DNA from: Saturnia japonica
Taxonomy: Eukaryota > Arthropoda > Insecta > Lepidoptera > Saturniidae
Assembly (NCBI GenBank): GCA_033032175.1
Contig: CM065309.1
Coordinates: 3,472,001 to 3,536,000, forward strand
DNA: 64,000 nt
Direction: 5' to 3'
The notes beneath the pieces are model-generated. The model saw nothing but the letters and a program-made list of their open reading frames with translations. It did no database searches and was not told the origin of the DNA. The position numbers were made by a program, and so were the translations under genes. Shown one piece after another: positions 43,844 through 53,700 of the stretch (position 1 is its first letter; every line of letters starts with the position of its first letter).

Positions 43844-46564
43844 ATGATGGATTCCGCAAGATTAAAAAGTAAACTACCCCAGGAGGGTACCCTAACGGGA
43901 GAATCCCTCTCCGAGCACGTCTCGGGCTGCCCCACGTTTTCTGGAGGGGGCAAAGCTTTGCGAAATTCACACACAACGACAACTTTGGCGAGTACAAGGA
44001 CTCTTGATGGAAACGATTTGGATGTCGAACTGATGGATAAACCGACGACTATGGCACGAAAATGGACTACTGATCGATCGTTTAACATGGATAGTGCAAA
44101 ATTACAATTTGAACTACCCCAGGAGGGTACCTTAACCGGAGAATCCCTCCCCGGGCTTGTCCCGGGCTGCCCCACGTTCTCTGGGGGGGGCAAAATTTTG
44201 CATGAGTTAGATTTAAACACGATGACTTTGGCGCGAAAATGGGTATCCGATGAAGAAAACATGATGGACAGTGCAACAGTAAATAGTAAACTACCCCAGG
44301 AGGGTACCAGCACTACTCGTGCTGGAGAATCCCTCTCCGGGCTTGGCCCGGGCTGCCCCGCGTTTTCTGGGGGGGGCGAATTGTTGCGAGACTCAACTAC
44401 TCCGACGACTTTGGCTTGCTCAAGGACTTCTGTTGCTTCACCAATTGTTGTACTGGAAAGGCTGCCGGCTCTTGAAAGAATGGCGTCTGTTGAATGTCTC
44501 TCAGACAGTAGTAACTGCAGTGCGGACACCTTTGAGACCATTGAATCCATTGAGGGGAGTGAGTCTCCTTGCTTAAGTAAGTTTTTCCGTAAGCGGAAAG
44601 GGAAAAACTTGGATGAAGGTTCTGCCCCAGAGGCGGGTTCTGACGTTGAGCCGGATAATGTCACGAAGGATGCTCGTATAACTCCCGCGAAGAAAGGCAG
44701 GGGTCGCCCTCCGACCACAGGTAAATATGTGGGTCAGTATGTGGCACAAAAGGAATTAATCCGCCTTGAGCAGGAAGAGCTCCGTCTCCGTGCGGAGCAA
44801 GAGGTGGCAGACCTGGATGAGGAAGCCAGGCAACTCCGAGTTGCCACTAGGGCGCACGGTACAAATCAGCCGGAGGCTGCTCTTGACCTGAACGAATTGG
44901 CTAAAAAGAGCGTAGAGGTGGTTCTAAAAGTAGCCAAGAGATCCGGCAATCTGAAGGGGACTTTTCAAAAAGCCTTAAACCATGCTGCGGACTCTTTAAA
45001 AGAGATCTTGGAAGTGCTCCAATGCCGGACCACAAATAGTGAAACGGCTCGCTTAAAAGCGGACAATGACCGCCTAAAGGAGGACTTACTTCGTCAACAG
45101 ACGGAGATGGCGGAGCTTCGAAAGGAGCTAGCTGATATGAGAGTGCAAATAAGCCAGCTGCACCCTCAAGCACAGGCGTCACAGCCCATTACGGTGCCCG
45201 GGCAGCAGATTGTGCCACCTCGCAAGAAGGCGGCGAGGGAAGAATTTCCTCCCCTGCCGCAGCCGCGCGAGTCGAGGATTCAGATGGAGCCGCCTCAAGT
45301 AGTCTCTGCTGAAAGATTCGAGCAGGCGATGCTCCGAATGGAAAATATAATGTTCGCTCGGCTAGAGGCTATGGAGAACAGGCTCCCGCCGGAGGAGCGG
45401 ATGCGACCTCCATTGGCCGCAGATCGTAGGAATGCTAATGCAAAAGCAGTAATCGTACCTGAAGAACGGTCCTCCAAACTTCCAATTCCTCCGTTGTCAG
45501 CCGTCAAAAATGTAAAAAGAGGAACCAAGGAGAAGGCTAACAATGCTACGGCAATTCCAGCTGTGTTAGCTCCTTCCACAAATAGGGAGCAGCCGGTAGT
45601 GCCTAAACCCGTAGAAGGGGAATGGGTGCTAGTTGGTAAGAACGGTCGCCCTAAAAAGCCAGCTAACTCGAAGAAGTCAACTCCTAAGAAGGAGAAGGGC
45701 CGTAAACTCCGAGCACCAAGAACAACTGCGGTGTCAGTTACTCTGCAGCCGGAGGCGGAGAAGAAGGGTTTTTCCTACTTGCAGGTGCTCCAAGGAATAA
45801 AAACCAACGTCAGGCTGGCTGACCGGGGTATTGAAGGGATCCGTTGGAGGAGAGCAGCGAACGGTGGTTACCTTGTCCAGATACCTGGTGCCGCCAGTGG
45901 AGATAAAGCAGATGCCCTGGCAGCCAGATTTAAAGAGGTGCTTCCAGCAGAGGGCATTAAAATATCCAGGCCCATGAGGTGCGCAGACATTCGTATCTCG
46001 GGCCTAGACGAATCCGTCACAGCAGATGAAGTTATCGCTGCTGTGGCCGAGACTGGCGGATGTCCCCGGGAGCAGGTGAAAACGAATGGAGTACGTCCAG
46101 GGCTAAGGGGGCTCTGTACGGCTGTAGTTTCTTGTCCTGTGGCGGCAGCGAAAAAAGTCACGGACGGCCGACGACTTCTGATTGGGTGGGTGTCGGCACA
46201 AATTAAGCTCTTGGAGCCTCGGTCTCGAAAATGCTTTAGATGCTTACAAGCCGGACATCTGGGCAATAAATGCACCTGCCAGGTTGACTGTAGTCAGCTA
46301 TGCTTCCGGTGCAGTCAACCGGGGCATAAAGCCGTTGAGTGCAGTGCGGAGCCACACTGTGCGGTTTGCGCAGCTTCAGGCAGACCTGCTGCCCATCGAG
46401 TGGGTAGCAGGGATTGTGATAAGCCTGCGCCCTCAACCAAAAACGGGGCGAAGAAGAATAGGGGCAGGAGCAGGGGTAAGAACCCCGCCCAGCCCTCGAC
46501 GTCATCGGTAGTCACTGAGACGCCGGCGACTTCCCATGAAGGCGAAATGGAGTGTCATCAATAA
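43844..46564 (+). CDS. ORF1 (gag-like) of element G, intact
   Basis: 906 codons from ATG 43844 (a second ATG at 43847) to TAA 46562-46564. Order: three translated leader repeats, Ser/Asp-rich stretch, AT-hook-like KKGRGRPPTTG (44691-44723), helical charged segment (RLEQEELRLRAEQEVADLDE), SGNLKGTFQKALNHAADSLK, coiled coil, core domain TTAVSVTLQPEAEKKG ... RPMRCADIRISGLDESVTAD, three knuckles CFRCLQAGHLGNKC, CFRCSQPGHKAVEC, CAVCAASGRPAAHRVG. ORF2 ATG follows 2 nt after the stop, suggesting coupled or reinitiated translation. It is longer than the gag-only ORF1. Confidence 0.85.
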   Translation: MMDSARLKSKLPQEGTLTGESLSEHVSGCPTFSGGGKALRNSHTTTTLASTRTLDGNDLDVELMDKPTTMARKWTTDRSFNMDSAKLQFELPQEGTLTGESLPGLVPGCPTFSGGGKILHELDLNTMTLARKWVSDEENMMDSATVNSKLPQEGTSTTRAGESLSGLGPGCPAFSGGGELLRDSTTPTTLACSRTSVASPIVVLERLPALERMASVECLSDSSNCSADTFETIESIEGSESPCLSKFFRKRKGKNLDEGSAPEAGSDVEPDNVTKDARITPAKKGRGRPPTTGKYVGQYVAQKELIRLEQEELRLRAEQEVADLDEEARQLRVATRAHGTNQPEAALDLNELAKKSVEVVLKVAKRSGNLKGTFQKALNHAADSLKEILEVLQCRTTNSETARLKADNDRLKEDLLRQQTEMAELRKELADMRVQISQLHPQAQASQPITVPGQQIVPPRKKAAREEFPPLPQPRESRIQMEPPQVVSAERFEQAMLRMENIMFARLEAMENRLPPEERMRPPLAADRRNANAKAVIVPEERSSKLPIPPLSAVKNVKRGTKEKANNATAIPAVLAPSTNREQPVVPKPVEGEWVLVGKNGRPKKPANSKKSTPKKEKGRKLRAPRTTAVSVTLQPEAEKKGFSYLQVLQGIKTNVRLADRGIEGIRWRRAANGGYLVQIPGAASGDKADALAARFKEVLPAEGIKISRPMRCADIRISGLDESVTADEVIAAVAETGGCPREQVKTNGVRPGLRGLCTAVVSCPVAAAKKVTDGRRLLIGWVSAQIKLLEPRSRKCFRCLQAGHLGNKCTCQVDCSQLCFRCSQPGHKAVECSAEPHCAVCAASGRPAAHRVGSRDCDKPAPSTKNGAKKNRGRSRGKNPAQPSTSSVVTETPATSHEGEMECHQ
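43875..44377 (+). ncRNA. three leader modules c, d, e in tandem (element G)
   Basis: Copies at 43875-43951, 44115-44191 and 44291-44377, each inside ORF1 in the same frame (LPQEGT...GESL...GCP.FSGGG). Inner hairpins CCC-TAAC-GGG, CC-TTAACC-GG and CCAGCAC-TACTC-GTGCTGG; middle hairpins CCGAG/CTCGG, CCGGG/CCCGG and CCGGGC/GCCCGG. The stem changes are compensating. Confidence 0.75.
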
Positions 46565-46566
46565 CA

Positions 46567-48494
46567 ATGGCACTCAATTTCTTACAAGGTAATCTCAACC
46601 ACTGTGCCAGAGCTCAAGACCTCTTGTTCCAGAGCATGGCGCAGTGGTTGATCCACATCGCCGTGATGGCCGAGCCGTACTATGTTCCACCCGCAGATAA
46701 CTGGGTGGGTGATTTGGACGGTTCGGTGGCCTTAGTGTCCCAGGCCGCTGCTGGTGCCCCTCCTTTCTCCAACATCTCGAGGGGTCGGGGGTACGTAGCA
46801 GCACATCTCGGTGACATGGTCGTAGTAGGGGTGTATATGCCTCCAAGTAGAAGTCTCGCTGACTTTGAGGGATTCCTCGGGGAGATGCAAATCGTTGTTG
46901 GTCGTATCCATCCTCACCCCGTCCTGGTCCTCGGGGACTTCAACGCTAAATCTACAGCTTGGGGTTCCCCGTCAACGGACGCTAGGGGTGAGGCTCTGGA
47001 GGAGTGGGCTATATTAATGGGCCTACTTGTCATCAATCGGGGGTCCGTTAACACGTGCGTGCGACAGCAGGGCGGTTCTATAGTGGATATTACGTTTGCA
47101 AGCCCTGCTTTAGCACGCCGAGTTCGGGGCTGGACAGTCCTTGAGGGAGTGGAGACGTTGTCAGACCACCGATATATACGGTTCGACATCTCCACCCAGG
47201 CCTTGGATGTACCGGCCCGTAGGACCTCCGTAGAGGACGGTCCGCGTTGGGCATTGAAGCGCCTAGATCGTGAGGTACTTCTGGAAGCTGCCGTCATGCA
47301 GGCCTGGGTTTCCGGTGAACCGCCCGACAGGCTTGCTGATGTTAACGAAGAGACGGAGTCACTGCGCGCGGATATGACGCGTGTCTGCGATGCGGCAATG
47401 CCCCGAATAAAGGGGCCGATGCCCGCCAGGCGTCAAGTGTACTGGTGGACCGCCGAAATCGCGCAATTGCGTGCCGCGTGTGTAACGGTTCGGCGCCAGT
47501 ACACCAGAGAGCGGCGCAGGCGGGGTCGCACGCAGGACGCGTCCGCCAGAGAGGTAGAACTCTACGAAGGGTACAGAGCGGCCAAGTTGGCGCTCAAAAA
47601 GACCATTGAGCGGGCGAAAGCTTTGGCCAGGGAGGAGCAGCTGGAGACGCTCAACCGGAATCCATGGGGGCGCCCGTACCGAATGGTACGTGGCAAATTA
47701 CGCCAATGGGCTCCCCCGATAACAAAGAGTCTCCAGCCAGAGCTCCTCCAAGATGTAGTGGCCGCTTTGTTTCCTACGGGGGCAGAGCATACACCTCCCA
47801 CGATGGCTCCGTTCGCAGCCATGCCCAACGCGGAGGGCGACGACGATGCACCCGAGGTGACCCGGGAAGAGCTGAGGGCGGCGGTGAAACGCATGCAAGC
47901 AAAAAACACCGCCCCAGGACCCGACGGCATACCTGGTCGTGCATGGGTCCTGGCTCTAGAAGCCCTCGAGCCCCGACTTTTGGGGATCTTCACAGCGTGT
48001 CTTCAGCAGGGCCGGTTTCCGCGTGTATGGAAAACCGGCAAACTAGTCCTGCTGAAGAAAGAGGGGCGCCCTGCGGACTCTCCGTCCGCATACCGGCCCA
48101 TAGTGTTGTTGGACGATGTGGCAAAGCTCTGCGAGCGAATAATCGCAGTCCGCCTCGTCCGACACTTAACAACGATAGGGCCGGATCTGGCGGATAACCA
48201 GTTTGGTTTCCGCCAGGGGCGCTCCACGATTGACGACATAATGCGTGTGAAGATCCAGGCGTAGGAAGCAATTGCTCGGGGCGAGGTGGTTCTGGCGGTG
48301 TCTCTTGACATCGCCAACGCTTTTAACACCTTGCCCTGGGCTACAATTAGAGAGGCACTCCGGTTTCATGGAGTGCCGTCCTACCTCCGCCGCATAGTCG
48401 GGGCGTACCTCAGTGAGAGGTACGTGACCTTCCCGGGTCAGCGAGGGATGAGTCGGCGAGATGTCGTATCCGGTGTTCCCCAGGGGTCAGTGTG
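46567..48494 (+). pseudogene. ORF2 (endonuclease-RT) of element G, truncated
   Basis: Starts MALNFLQGNLNHCARAQDLL. APE-type endonuclease motifs: MAEPYYVPP, VLGDFNAKSTAWGSPSTDAR, NTCVRQQGGSIVDITF and LSDHRYIRF. The linker WGRPYRMVRGKL and RT blocks AKNTAPGPDGIPGR, SAYRPIVLLDDVAKL and NQFGFRQGRSTIDDI follow. One in-frame TAG (48262-48264) interrupts the frame, which continues LAVSLDIANAFN (motif A Asp) to VSGVPQGSV, where element H sequence begins. The YADD motif and C-terminal finger are missing. Confidence 0.85.
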
Positions 48495-48496
48495 AG

Positions 48497-48547
48497 GTGC
48501 ATCCCGGGCAACGGCGGCCGCTTCACGGCCGACGGCTAATACCTGAC
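48497..48547 (+). ncRNA. 3' half of an HDV-like ribozyme (element H)
   Basis: From GGTGCATCCCGGGCAAC: P1 3' strand, P4 CGGCCG-CTTCA-CGGCCG, J4/2 ACGGCTAATA and CCTGAC. Same P4 subtype as A'. The 5' P1 and P2 strands are gone. Confidence 0.65.
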
Positions 48548-48960
48548 GGGGGGGCGACGTTTACTGCTCTTTAAGAGGGTTCGAAGACGTGGCGTGTTGG
48601 CGGGCTCGGCGTGCATTCACACTGCCGTCGGGCGGGCAGGTTGGACAACTTGTTCGGCTTGTCGCCGACGATCTCGTAATCCCATCGGAGTGTCGTGGTC
48701 ACGTCTCGCGGCTTCGTATGGGACCGAGGGTCTTGGCTTCACCGCCTGGACCGCGAGGAAGAAAACCTCTATAAAAAATTACCTCAATCCCAAGCGGCGG
48801 CGCACCGCGAGGGGATGCGTGGCTGGGGGTAGCCCAGTCACGAGTGCGACCCCCGTCAGAGAACCGGCCGACTCTCTTGACGGGTTACGCTAGGCTTACC
48901 CAGGTACAGGGGGCACTGCCTGGGTGGACAGTAATTTCCCCCACACTCGTGGGATTAGAA

Positions 48961-50698
48961 ATGAAGAATTCAAAATCAAAAACAAAATCAATGAAAATGA
49001 AAGTGAATGATAAAGAAGATAGCTTGAGTATTGAGGATGGTGCCGCTTCAACCGATTGCCCTGCTGTGGGCCCGGAGTGCAATGTGTTGCTAGAGTGCCT
49101 TTCGGACACCACGGATATAAGCAGAGCTACAATGGTGACGGCCAGCGAGGGGAGTGATGTTCCCCTAGCTGATTTTCGTAGAGTTAAAGAACGAGAGCGC
49201 TTACGTCTCCGTACGGACTCATCTTCAGGGAGCGATCCTGAAACTAGCATGACAGGGTTGTGTACCCCCGTACCCAAGAAAAAAGGCAGGGGTCGCCCTC
49301 CAACAACAGGACACTACAGGGATTTGGCGAAAGCTAAGGCAGAGTTTATTCGCTTGGAGGAGGAGGAACTTCGCCTCAGGGATGAAAGAGAGGTTGCGTT
49401 GGTAGCTTCGAGAGCAAGGCATGAAAGAGCCGCTGCAAAAGCACGGTCACCAGGTTCTGAGGAGCAAACAGCTGCTGATCTGAACGAAAGGGTTATTGAG
49501 GACGTTGAGGTTATTCGTAAAGTTGCCAAGAAGTCTAAAAATCTTAAGGGCACTTTCCAGCGTGCTCTTAATGATGCGGCCTCGTCTATAGTGAATGCAG
49601 TTGACGAGTTACAATCTCGCACTGTCTCTGATGAGGTGAGGAGGCTCCAGGCAGCGTACGCTGAGTTAGAGGCAAAAGAGGCTAAGCAGGCGGCTGAGCT
49701 GGCGGAACTACGCAAGGAGATGGTGGAGCTTAGGGCGGAGGTGGAAAAGACTCGTCACCCAGAGCCTGTGAGTAGTGTTGCTCATTTTCCCACCATTGTT
49801 TGTGAGGGAGATGCCTTTCCTCCATTAAAGAGAACGGTGCTAGAAGACCTTTCTACGATTTTACAAAAATCGAAAGACACTCAAAACGGGGAGAGAGAAA
49901 GTGAAAAGCTTGAAAGGGTGATGAGTCGAATGGAAAGTATGTTTTCTAGGCTTGAGGCTATTGAGCAGAGACTACTGCAGGAAGAATGGTCTCCCTCCAG
50001 TACGCATCGGGAAAGTACCCAGTCAGTGACTACAGTGGTGGCTGCGTCCGAAGCGCCATCTGAACTCCAGAAGATTAGAGGGAATCAGCAGAGTAAAAAG
50101 AAGACTGCAGTCAATCAGGCAGCTACCAAGACTGTATTTATCGATACGGAACAACCACCAGTGTCTAAACCTAAGGAAGGGGAATGGGTTCTGGTGGGGA
50201 AAAACGGCAGGCCAAAGAGGCAGGCCAAGAATAAAAAGAAGTCAGCTAACACGAAGGGGAGTGTTCCGAACCTACGGCCTCCTAAAACAGCCGCTGTAGC
50301 AGTTAAGTGACGGGCGGCGATTATTAATTGGGTGGGTTTCGGCACAGGTAAAGGTCCTGCCGATACGGCCTCAAAGGTGTTATAGATGTTTCCAGGAAGG
50401 CCATATCGGAGCAAAGTGCACTTCTGGGGTTGACTGTAGTCAGTTGTGTTTTAGATGTGGCCAATGAGGTCATAAGGTCAGTGGGTGTAGTGCCGAACCG
50501 CATTGTGTGATGTGTGCAGCTGCAGGCAGACCAGCGGGCCACCTAATAGGAGGCAGGTCTTGTACAGGATCTGCGCCTTTGTCGAATAAGGGAGCTGCAA
50601 AGAAGTTGCGAAAGAGGGGCAAGAGTCCCACACAGACCCTGATGCCATCGGCGAGCAATGACGCGCCGTTGACGTCTCGGGCGGTGGACAATAATTAA
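48961..50698 (+). pseudogene. ORF1 of element H, internally deleted
   Basis: ATG 48961 (MKNSKSKTKSMKMKVNDKED). AT-hook-like KKKGRGRPPTTG (49279-49314), charged helix, SKNLKGTFQRALNDAASSIV, coiled coil, then PPKTAAVAVK and a stop at 50308. The core domain is deleted. Sequence resumes at GRRLLIGWVSAQVKVL-like with knuckles CYRCFQEGHIGAKC and CFRCGQ (then TGA) GHK, CVMCAAAGRPAGHLIGG, ending 50696-50698, 10 nt before the ORF2 ATG. Confidence 0.75.
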
Positions 50699-50708
50699 AT
50701 TAAATTAG

Positions 50709-51490
50709 ATGGCTTATAACTTTCTCCAAGCTAATATAAATCATTCGGCTGTGGCACAGGATCTCCTGGTCCAAACTATGTCTGAGTGGTCGGTACACGT
50801 AGCGGTAGTCGCTGAACCTTACTCCATCCCTCCTAGGGATAGCTGGGTGGGGGATTTGATGGGTACAGTGGCCGTTGTCTCGGCAGGAAGGTTTGGCTCT
50901 CCCCTTATGTCTGAAATTGTGAGAGATTCAGGTTTTGTTGCTGTTAAATGGGGGGAAATTGTAGTAGTGGGAGTTTACTTTTCCCCAAACAGGACGCTTG
51001 CAGAATTTGAAGCGTTCCTTGATAGATTGGGCTCCATAGTTAGGCAGACTTTACCCTGTCCCATTTTAGTGGCGGGTGACTTTAACGCTAAATCAGCGGC
51101 GTGGGTGGTAGGGTCTTGCATGAGTGGACCGTTGAAACTCGCCTTTCTGTCGTCAATCAGGGGTCTTTGAATACTTGTATTCGGCAGCAGGGTGGCTCCA
51201 TTGTAGATGTCACCTTCGCTACTCCTATTGTCGCCCAGCGAATCCGAAATTGGAGAGTTGTGGAAGAAGCAGAGAGCCTGTCAGACCATTTATATATTAG
51301 ATTTGACCTTTCCCAATTATCAACGTCCTCAGCTTCTAACAGAAATATTTCGTTGTCTCCTAGATGGGCTTTGAAACGATTGAATGAAGAGCTTCTACTG
51401 GAAGCTGCTGTACTTGAGTCTTGGATATCGCAACCGGATGAGCAGATGGACGTGGTCGAGGAAACTGGCAAGTTTCAGAAAGTTATGATG
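50709..51490 (+). pseudogene. ORF2 endonuclease of element H
   Basis: Begins MAYNFLQANINHSAVAQDLL, with VAEPYSIPPRDSWVGD, GVYFSPNRTLAEFEAFLDRL and VAGDFNAKSAAW. A frame change near 51105 continues NTCIRQQGGSIVDVTFATPI and LSDHLYIRFDLS to about 51490. The RT is absent. Confidence 0.8.
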
Positions 51491-51491
51491 A

Positions 51492-53698
51492 CAATGAGAA
51501 GTGCAAGATTAAGAAGAAAATTACCCCAGGAGGGTACCAGCTCCTCAGTAGTTGGAGAATCCCTCCCCGAGCCTAGCTCGGGCTGCCCCACGTCTTCTGG
51601 GGGGGGCAAAATTTTGCATAATCAGGACATACCCGCGACTTCGGCAGAGAACAAAGAGACTGATCCCAGCAAAGAATTGACGACCACGGCTTCGCATTCA
51701 CGGACAACAGATTTACCCACTGACTTAAGTCCAGTGATGGAATGTCTCACGAACGTCAGTGTGCATAGTAAGAGTACGATGGTCACCGCTAGTGAGGGTA
51801 GTGACATTCCTACCAGTGGTGAGAAAAGAAAAAGAAGAAGGCGTCTAAATTTCACGCCAGAACAATCATCAGATTCGGAGCCTGCATCCGGGGCTACAGG
51901 GCAGTGTACTCCGGTACCTAAGAAAGGTAGAGGCCGGCCGATCACAACAGGACAATATAGGGACCTGGCACAGGCTAAAGCAGAGCTCAATCGCCTTAAG
52001 GAGCAGGAACTCCATCTCCGAGCTGAGCAAGAAATGATGGATATAGCTTCGAATGTAAGGCGCGAGCGGATTGCTTTGAAGTCCGACGCTCCGATGTCGG
52101 AAGAGCAATTTGCTACGGAGCTCAAGAACATGATCTTAGGCGATGTTGAAGTGATACTCAAAGTCGTACAAAAGTCTAAGAACTTAAAAGGGACTTTTCA
52201 ACATGCTCTAAAAGAGGCGGCCGCTTCCATAGCGGATCGAGCTATAGTGCTAGCTGGTAGGACAGCCTCGGAGGAGCTAAAGAAGCTCCAGGAGGCCTAC
52301 GAACGGCTAAAAGCTAACGAGGCGAAACAGGCGCAAGAGATTGTGGATCTCCGCAAGGAGTTGATGGAAATTAGAGCAGATTTAAAGTCACGGCAGATGG
52401 AATCCGTTCTCACTACTAGGATGGCAAGTCGAGGAGGTGTAATATCCCCTCACCATGATCCAACGGTAGTTACAAAGGATATGCTAGACAGTGCCATGAG
52501 TAAAATCATGATGGAAATGAGATCCTGCATAAAGGCGATTGAGGAAAGGCCTTCTGTTCTGGAGGTACAACAAAGGGCGGTACATGCAGCGGTCTCGGTT
52601 GCTGCACCCGTCATACTTTCTCCTGAACTTCCTGTACCTGCTGCTCCAGTAAGCCGGAGGAAACGGAACAAAAAGAGGAAGTCGCTAGCGGCGCAGGAGG
52701 CGGAGGATTCGCACCCTCAGCAAACTTCTACTCACTTGCCACCGGTGATAAGTGAAGCCTGGTCGACTGTGGCGAAACGGGGTAGTAAAAAGCGCATTGC
52801 AACAAAACAAGCAGCAACAGCGAAGCATAAGCCAACCAGAATCGCTGTCCCACGCTCCTCAGTAGTCATCATGACACTTCAGCCGGCAGCGGTAGAGAAC
52901 GGAGTGGATTATGTGAGGATGGTGACGGTAGCTAAAGAGAAGGTGGACGCAGCCAGTCTTGACATCAGCTTCTTGAAGTTCAGACAGACTACTTCCGGGG
53001 CCCGCAAATTGGAGTTGCCAGGCGTCTCCAGTGCGGAAAACGCGGATCGCTTAGCGGAGAGGCTGAAGACCATTTTTGACGAAACTTTTGGGGATGGAAT
53101 GGTTCAGGTGACCAGACCTACTAAGTGTGCGGAGCTGCGCCTTACAGGTCTGGATGACTCGGCGACCGCGGATGAGATTGCGACAGCTGTGGCCATAAAA
53201 GGTGGCTGCCCTGCCAACCAGGTGAAGGTAGGCGAGATTCGTCGAGCTCGTTATGGTGTTGGTACAGCATGGGTCCGCTGTCCAGTAGTAGCCGCTAAGA
53301 AAGTAGTACAGGAGGGCCGGTTACTTTTAGGCTGGGTGGCTGTTCAGGCGAAATTGCTGCAGCCAACGGCTGCAAGATGCTTTCGCTGTCTTGGACTGGG
53401 GCATATAGTGCAACGATGTACTGCGAAGGTGGATCATAGCAATCTTTGCTTCCGATGTGGGAAGGATGGGCACAAGTCCGCTAAATGCACTGCAGCCCCA
53501 CACTGCTTGATTTGCTCGGAGGCCAAGAGACCTGCGGACCACCGATTGGGGAGCAGGGTGTGTGCTGCTTCTGAGCGGACGAAAGATGACAAAGAAGCCA
53601 AAAAAGTTGCAGCTTCAAGAAAAAAGGCTACAACCAAAGCGGCTATACCAAAGGCCCCTGTGGGTCCTGGGGTAGGGGGGACTAGGTTTATTCAGTAG
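51492..53698 (+). CDS. ORF1 (gag-like) of element I
   Basis: Open to TAG 53696-53698, about 735 codons. Leader peptide LPQEGT...GCPTSSGGGK, AT-hook-like KKGRGRPITTG (51922-51954), charged helix, SKNLKGTFQHALKEAAASIA, coiled coil (EELKKLQEAYERLKANEAKQ), core RSSVVIMTLQPAAVENG ... RPTKCAELRLTGLDDSATAD, knuckles CFRCLGLGHIVQRC, CFRCGKDGHKSAKC, CLICSEAKRPADHRLGSRVC, basic tail. ORF2 ATG (53701) follows after 2 nt, as in G. The 5' limit is uncertain because of the in-frame fusion to H. Confidence 0.8.
51522..51607 (+). ncRNA. leader module copy f (element I)
   Basis: Inner stem CCAGCT/AGTTGG with one G-U pair, outer GGAGGG/CCCTCC, middle CCGAGC-CTA-GCTCGG, last GCCCC/GGGGC. Confidence 0.7.
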
Positions 53699-53700
53699 GA

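Larger units (their letters stand above)
43530..48494 (+). mobile_element. element G: two-ORF element of the AT-hook subfamily, 3'-truncated in RT
   Basis: Ribozyme, structured 5' UTR, triplicated leader module, intact ORF1, ORF2 up to the RT PQGS block, then an abrupt join at about 48494 to half a ribozyme (element H). It has lost RT motif C onward and the 3' UTR. Confidence 0.85.
48495..51490 (+). mobile_element. element H: AT-hook subfamily, both ends truncated
   Basis: Begins with the 3' half of a ribozyme, a leader with one hairpin/A-tract unit (48755-48780), ORF1 with a large internal deletion at 50308, and ORF2 endonuclease up to about 51490, where element I begins in frame. Confidence 0.8.
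51101..53698 (+). other. chimeric 865-codon frame: H endonuclease tail fused to I ORF1
   Basis: One uninterrupted frame joins the end of the H endonuclease linker (GKFQKVMMTM) to the leader and ORF1 of element I (RSARLRRKLPQEGT). No telomeric tract or poly(A) separates them, so the join is not a normal insertion. Confidence 0.75.

Noticed and set aside
43535..43860. Hammerhead ribozyme core in the 5' UTR (ACTGACGA near 43827)
   Set aside because: No matching GAAA strand and stems around it; the HDV-like fold upstream explains the 5' end far better.
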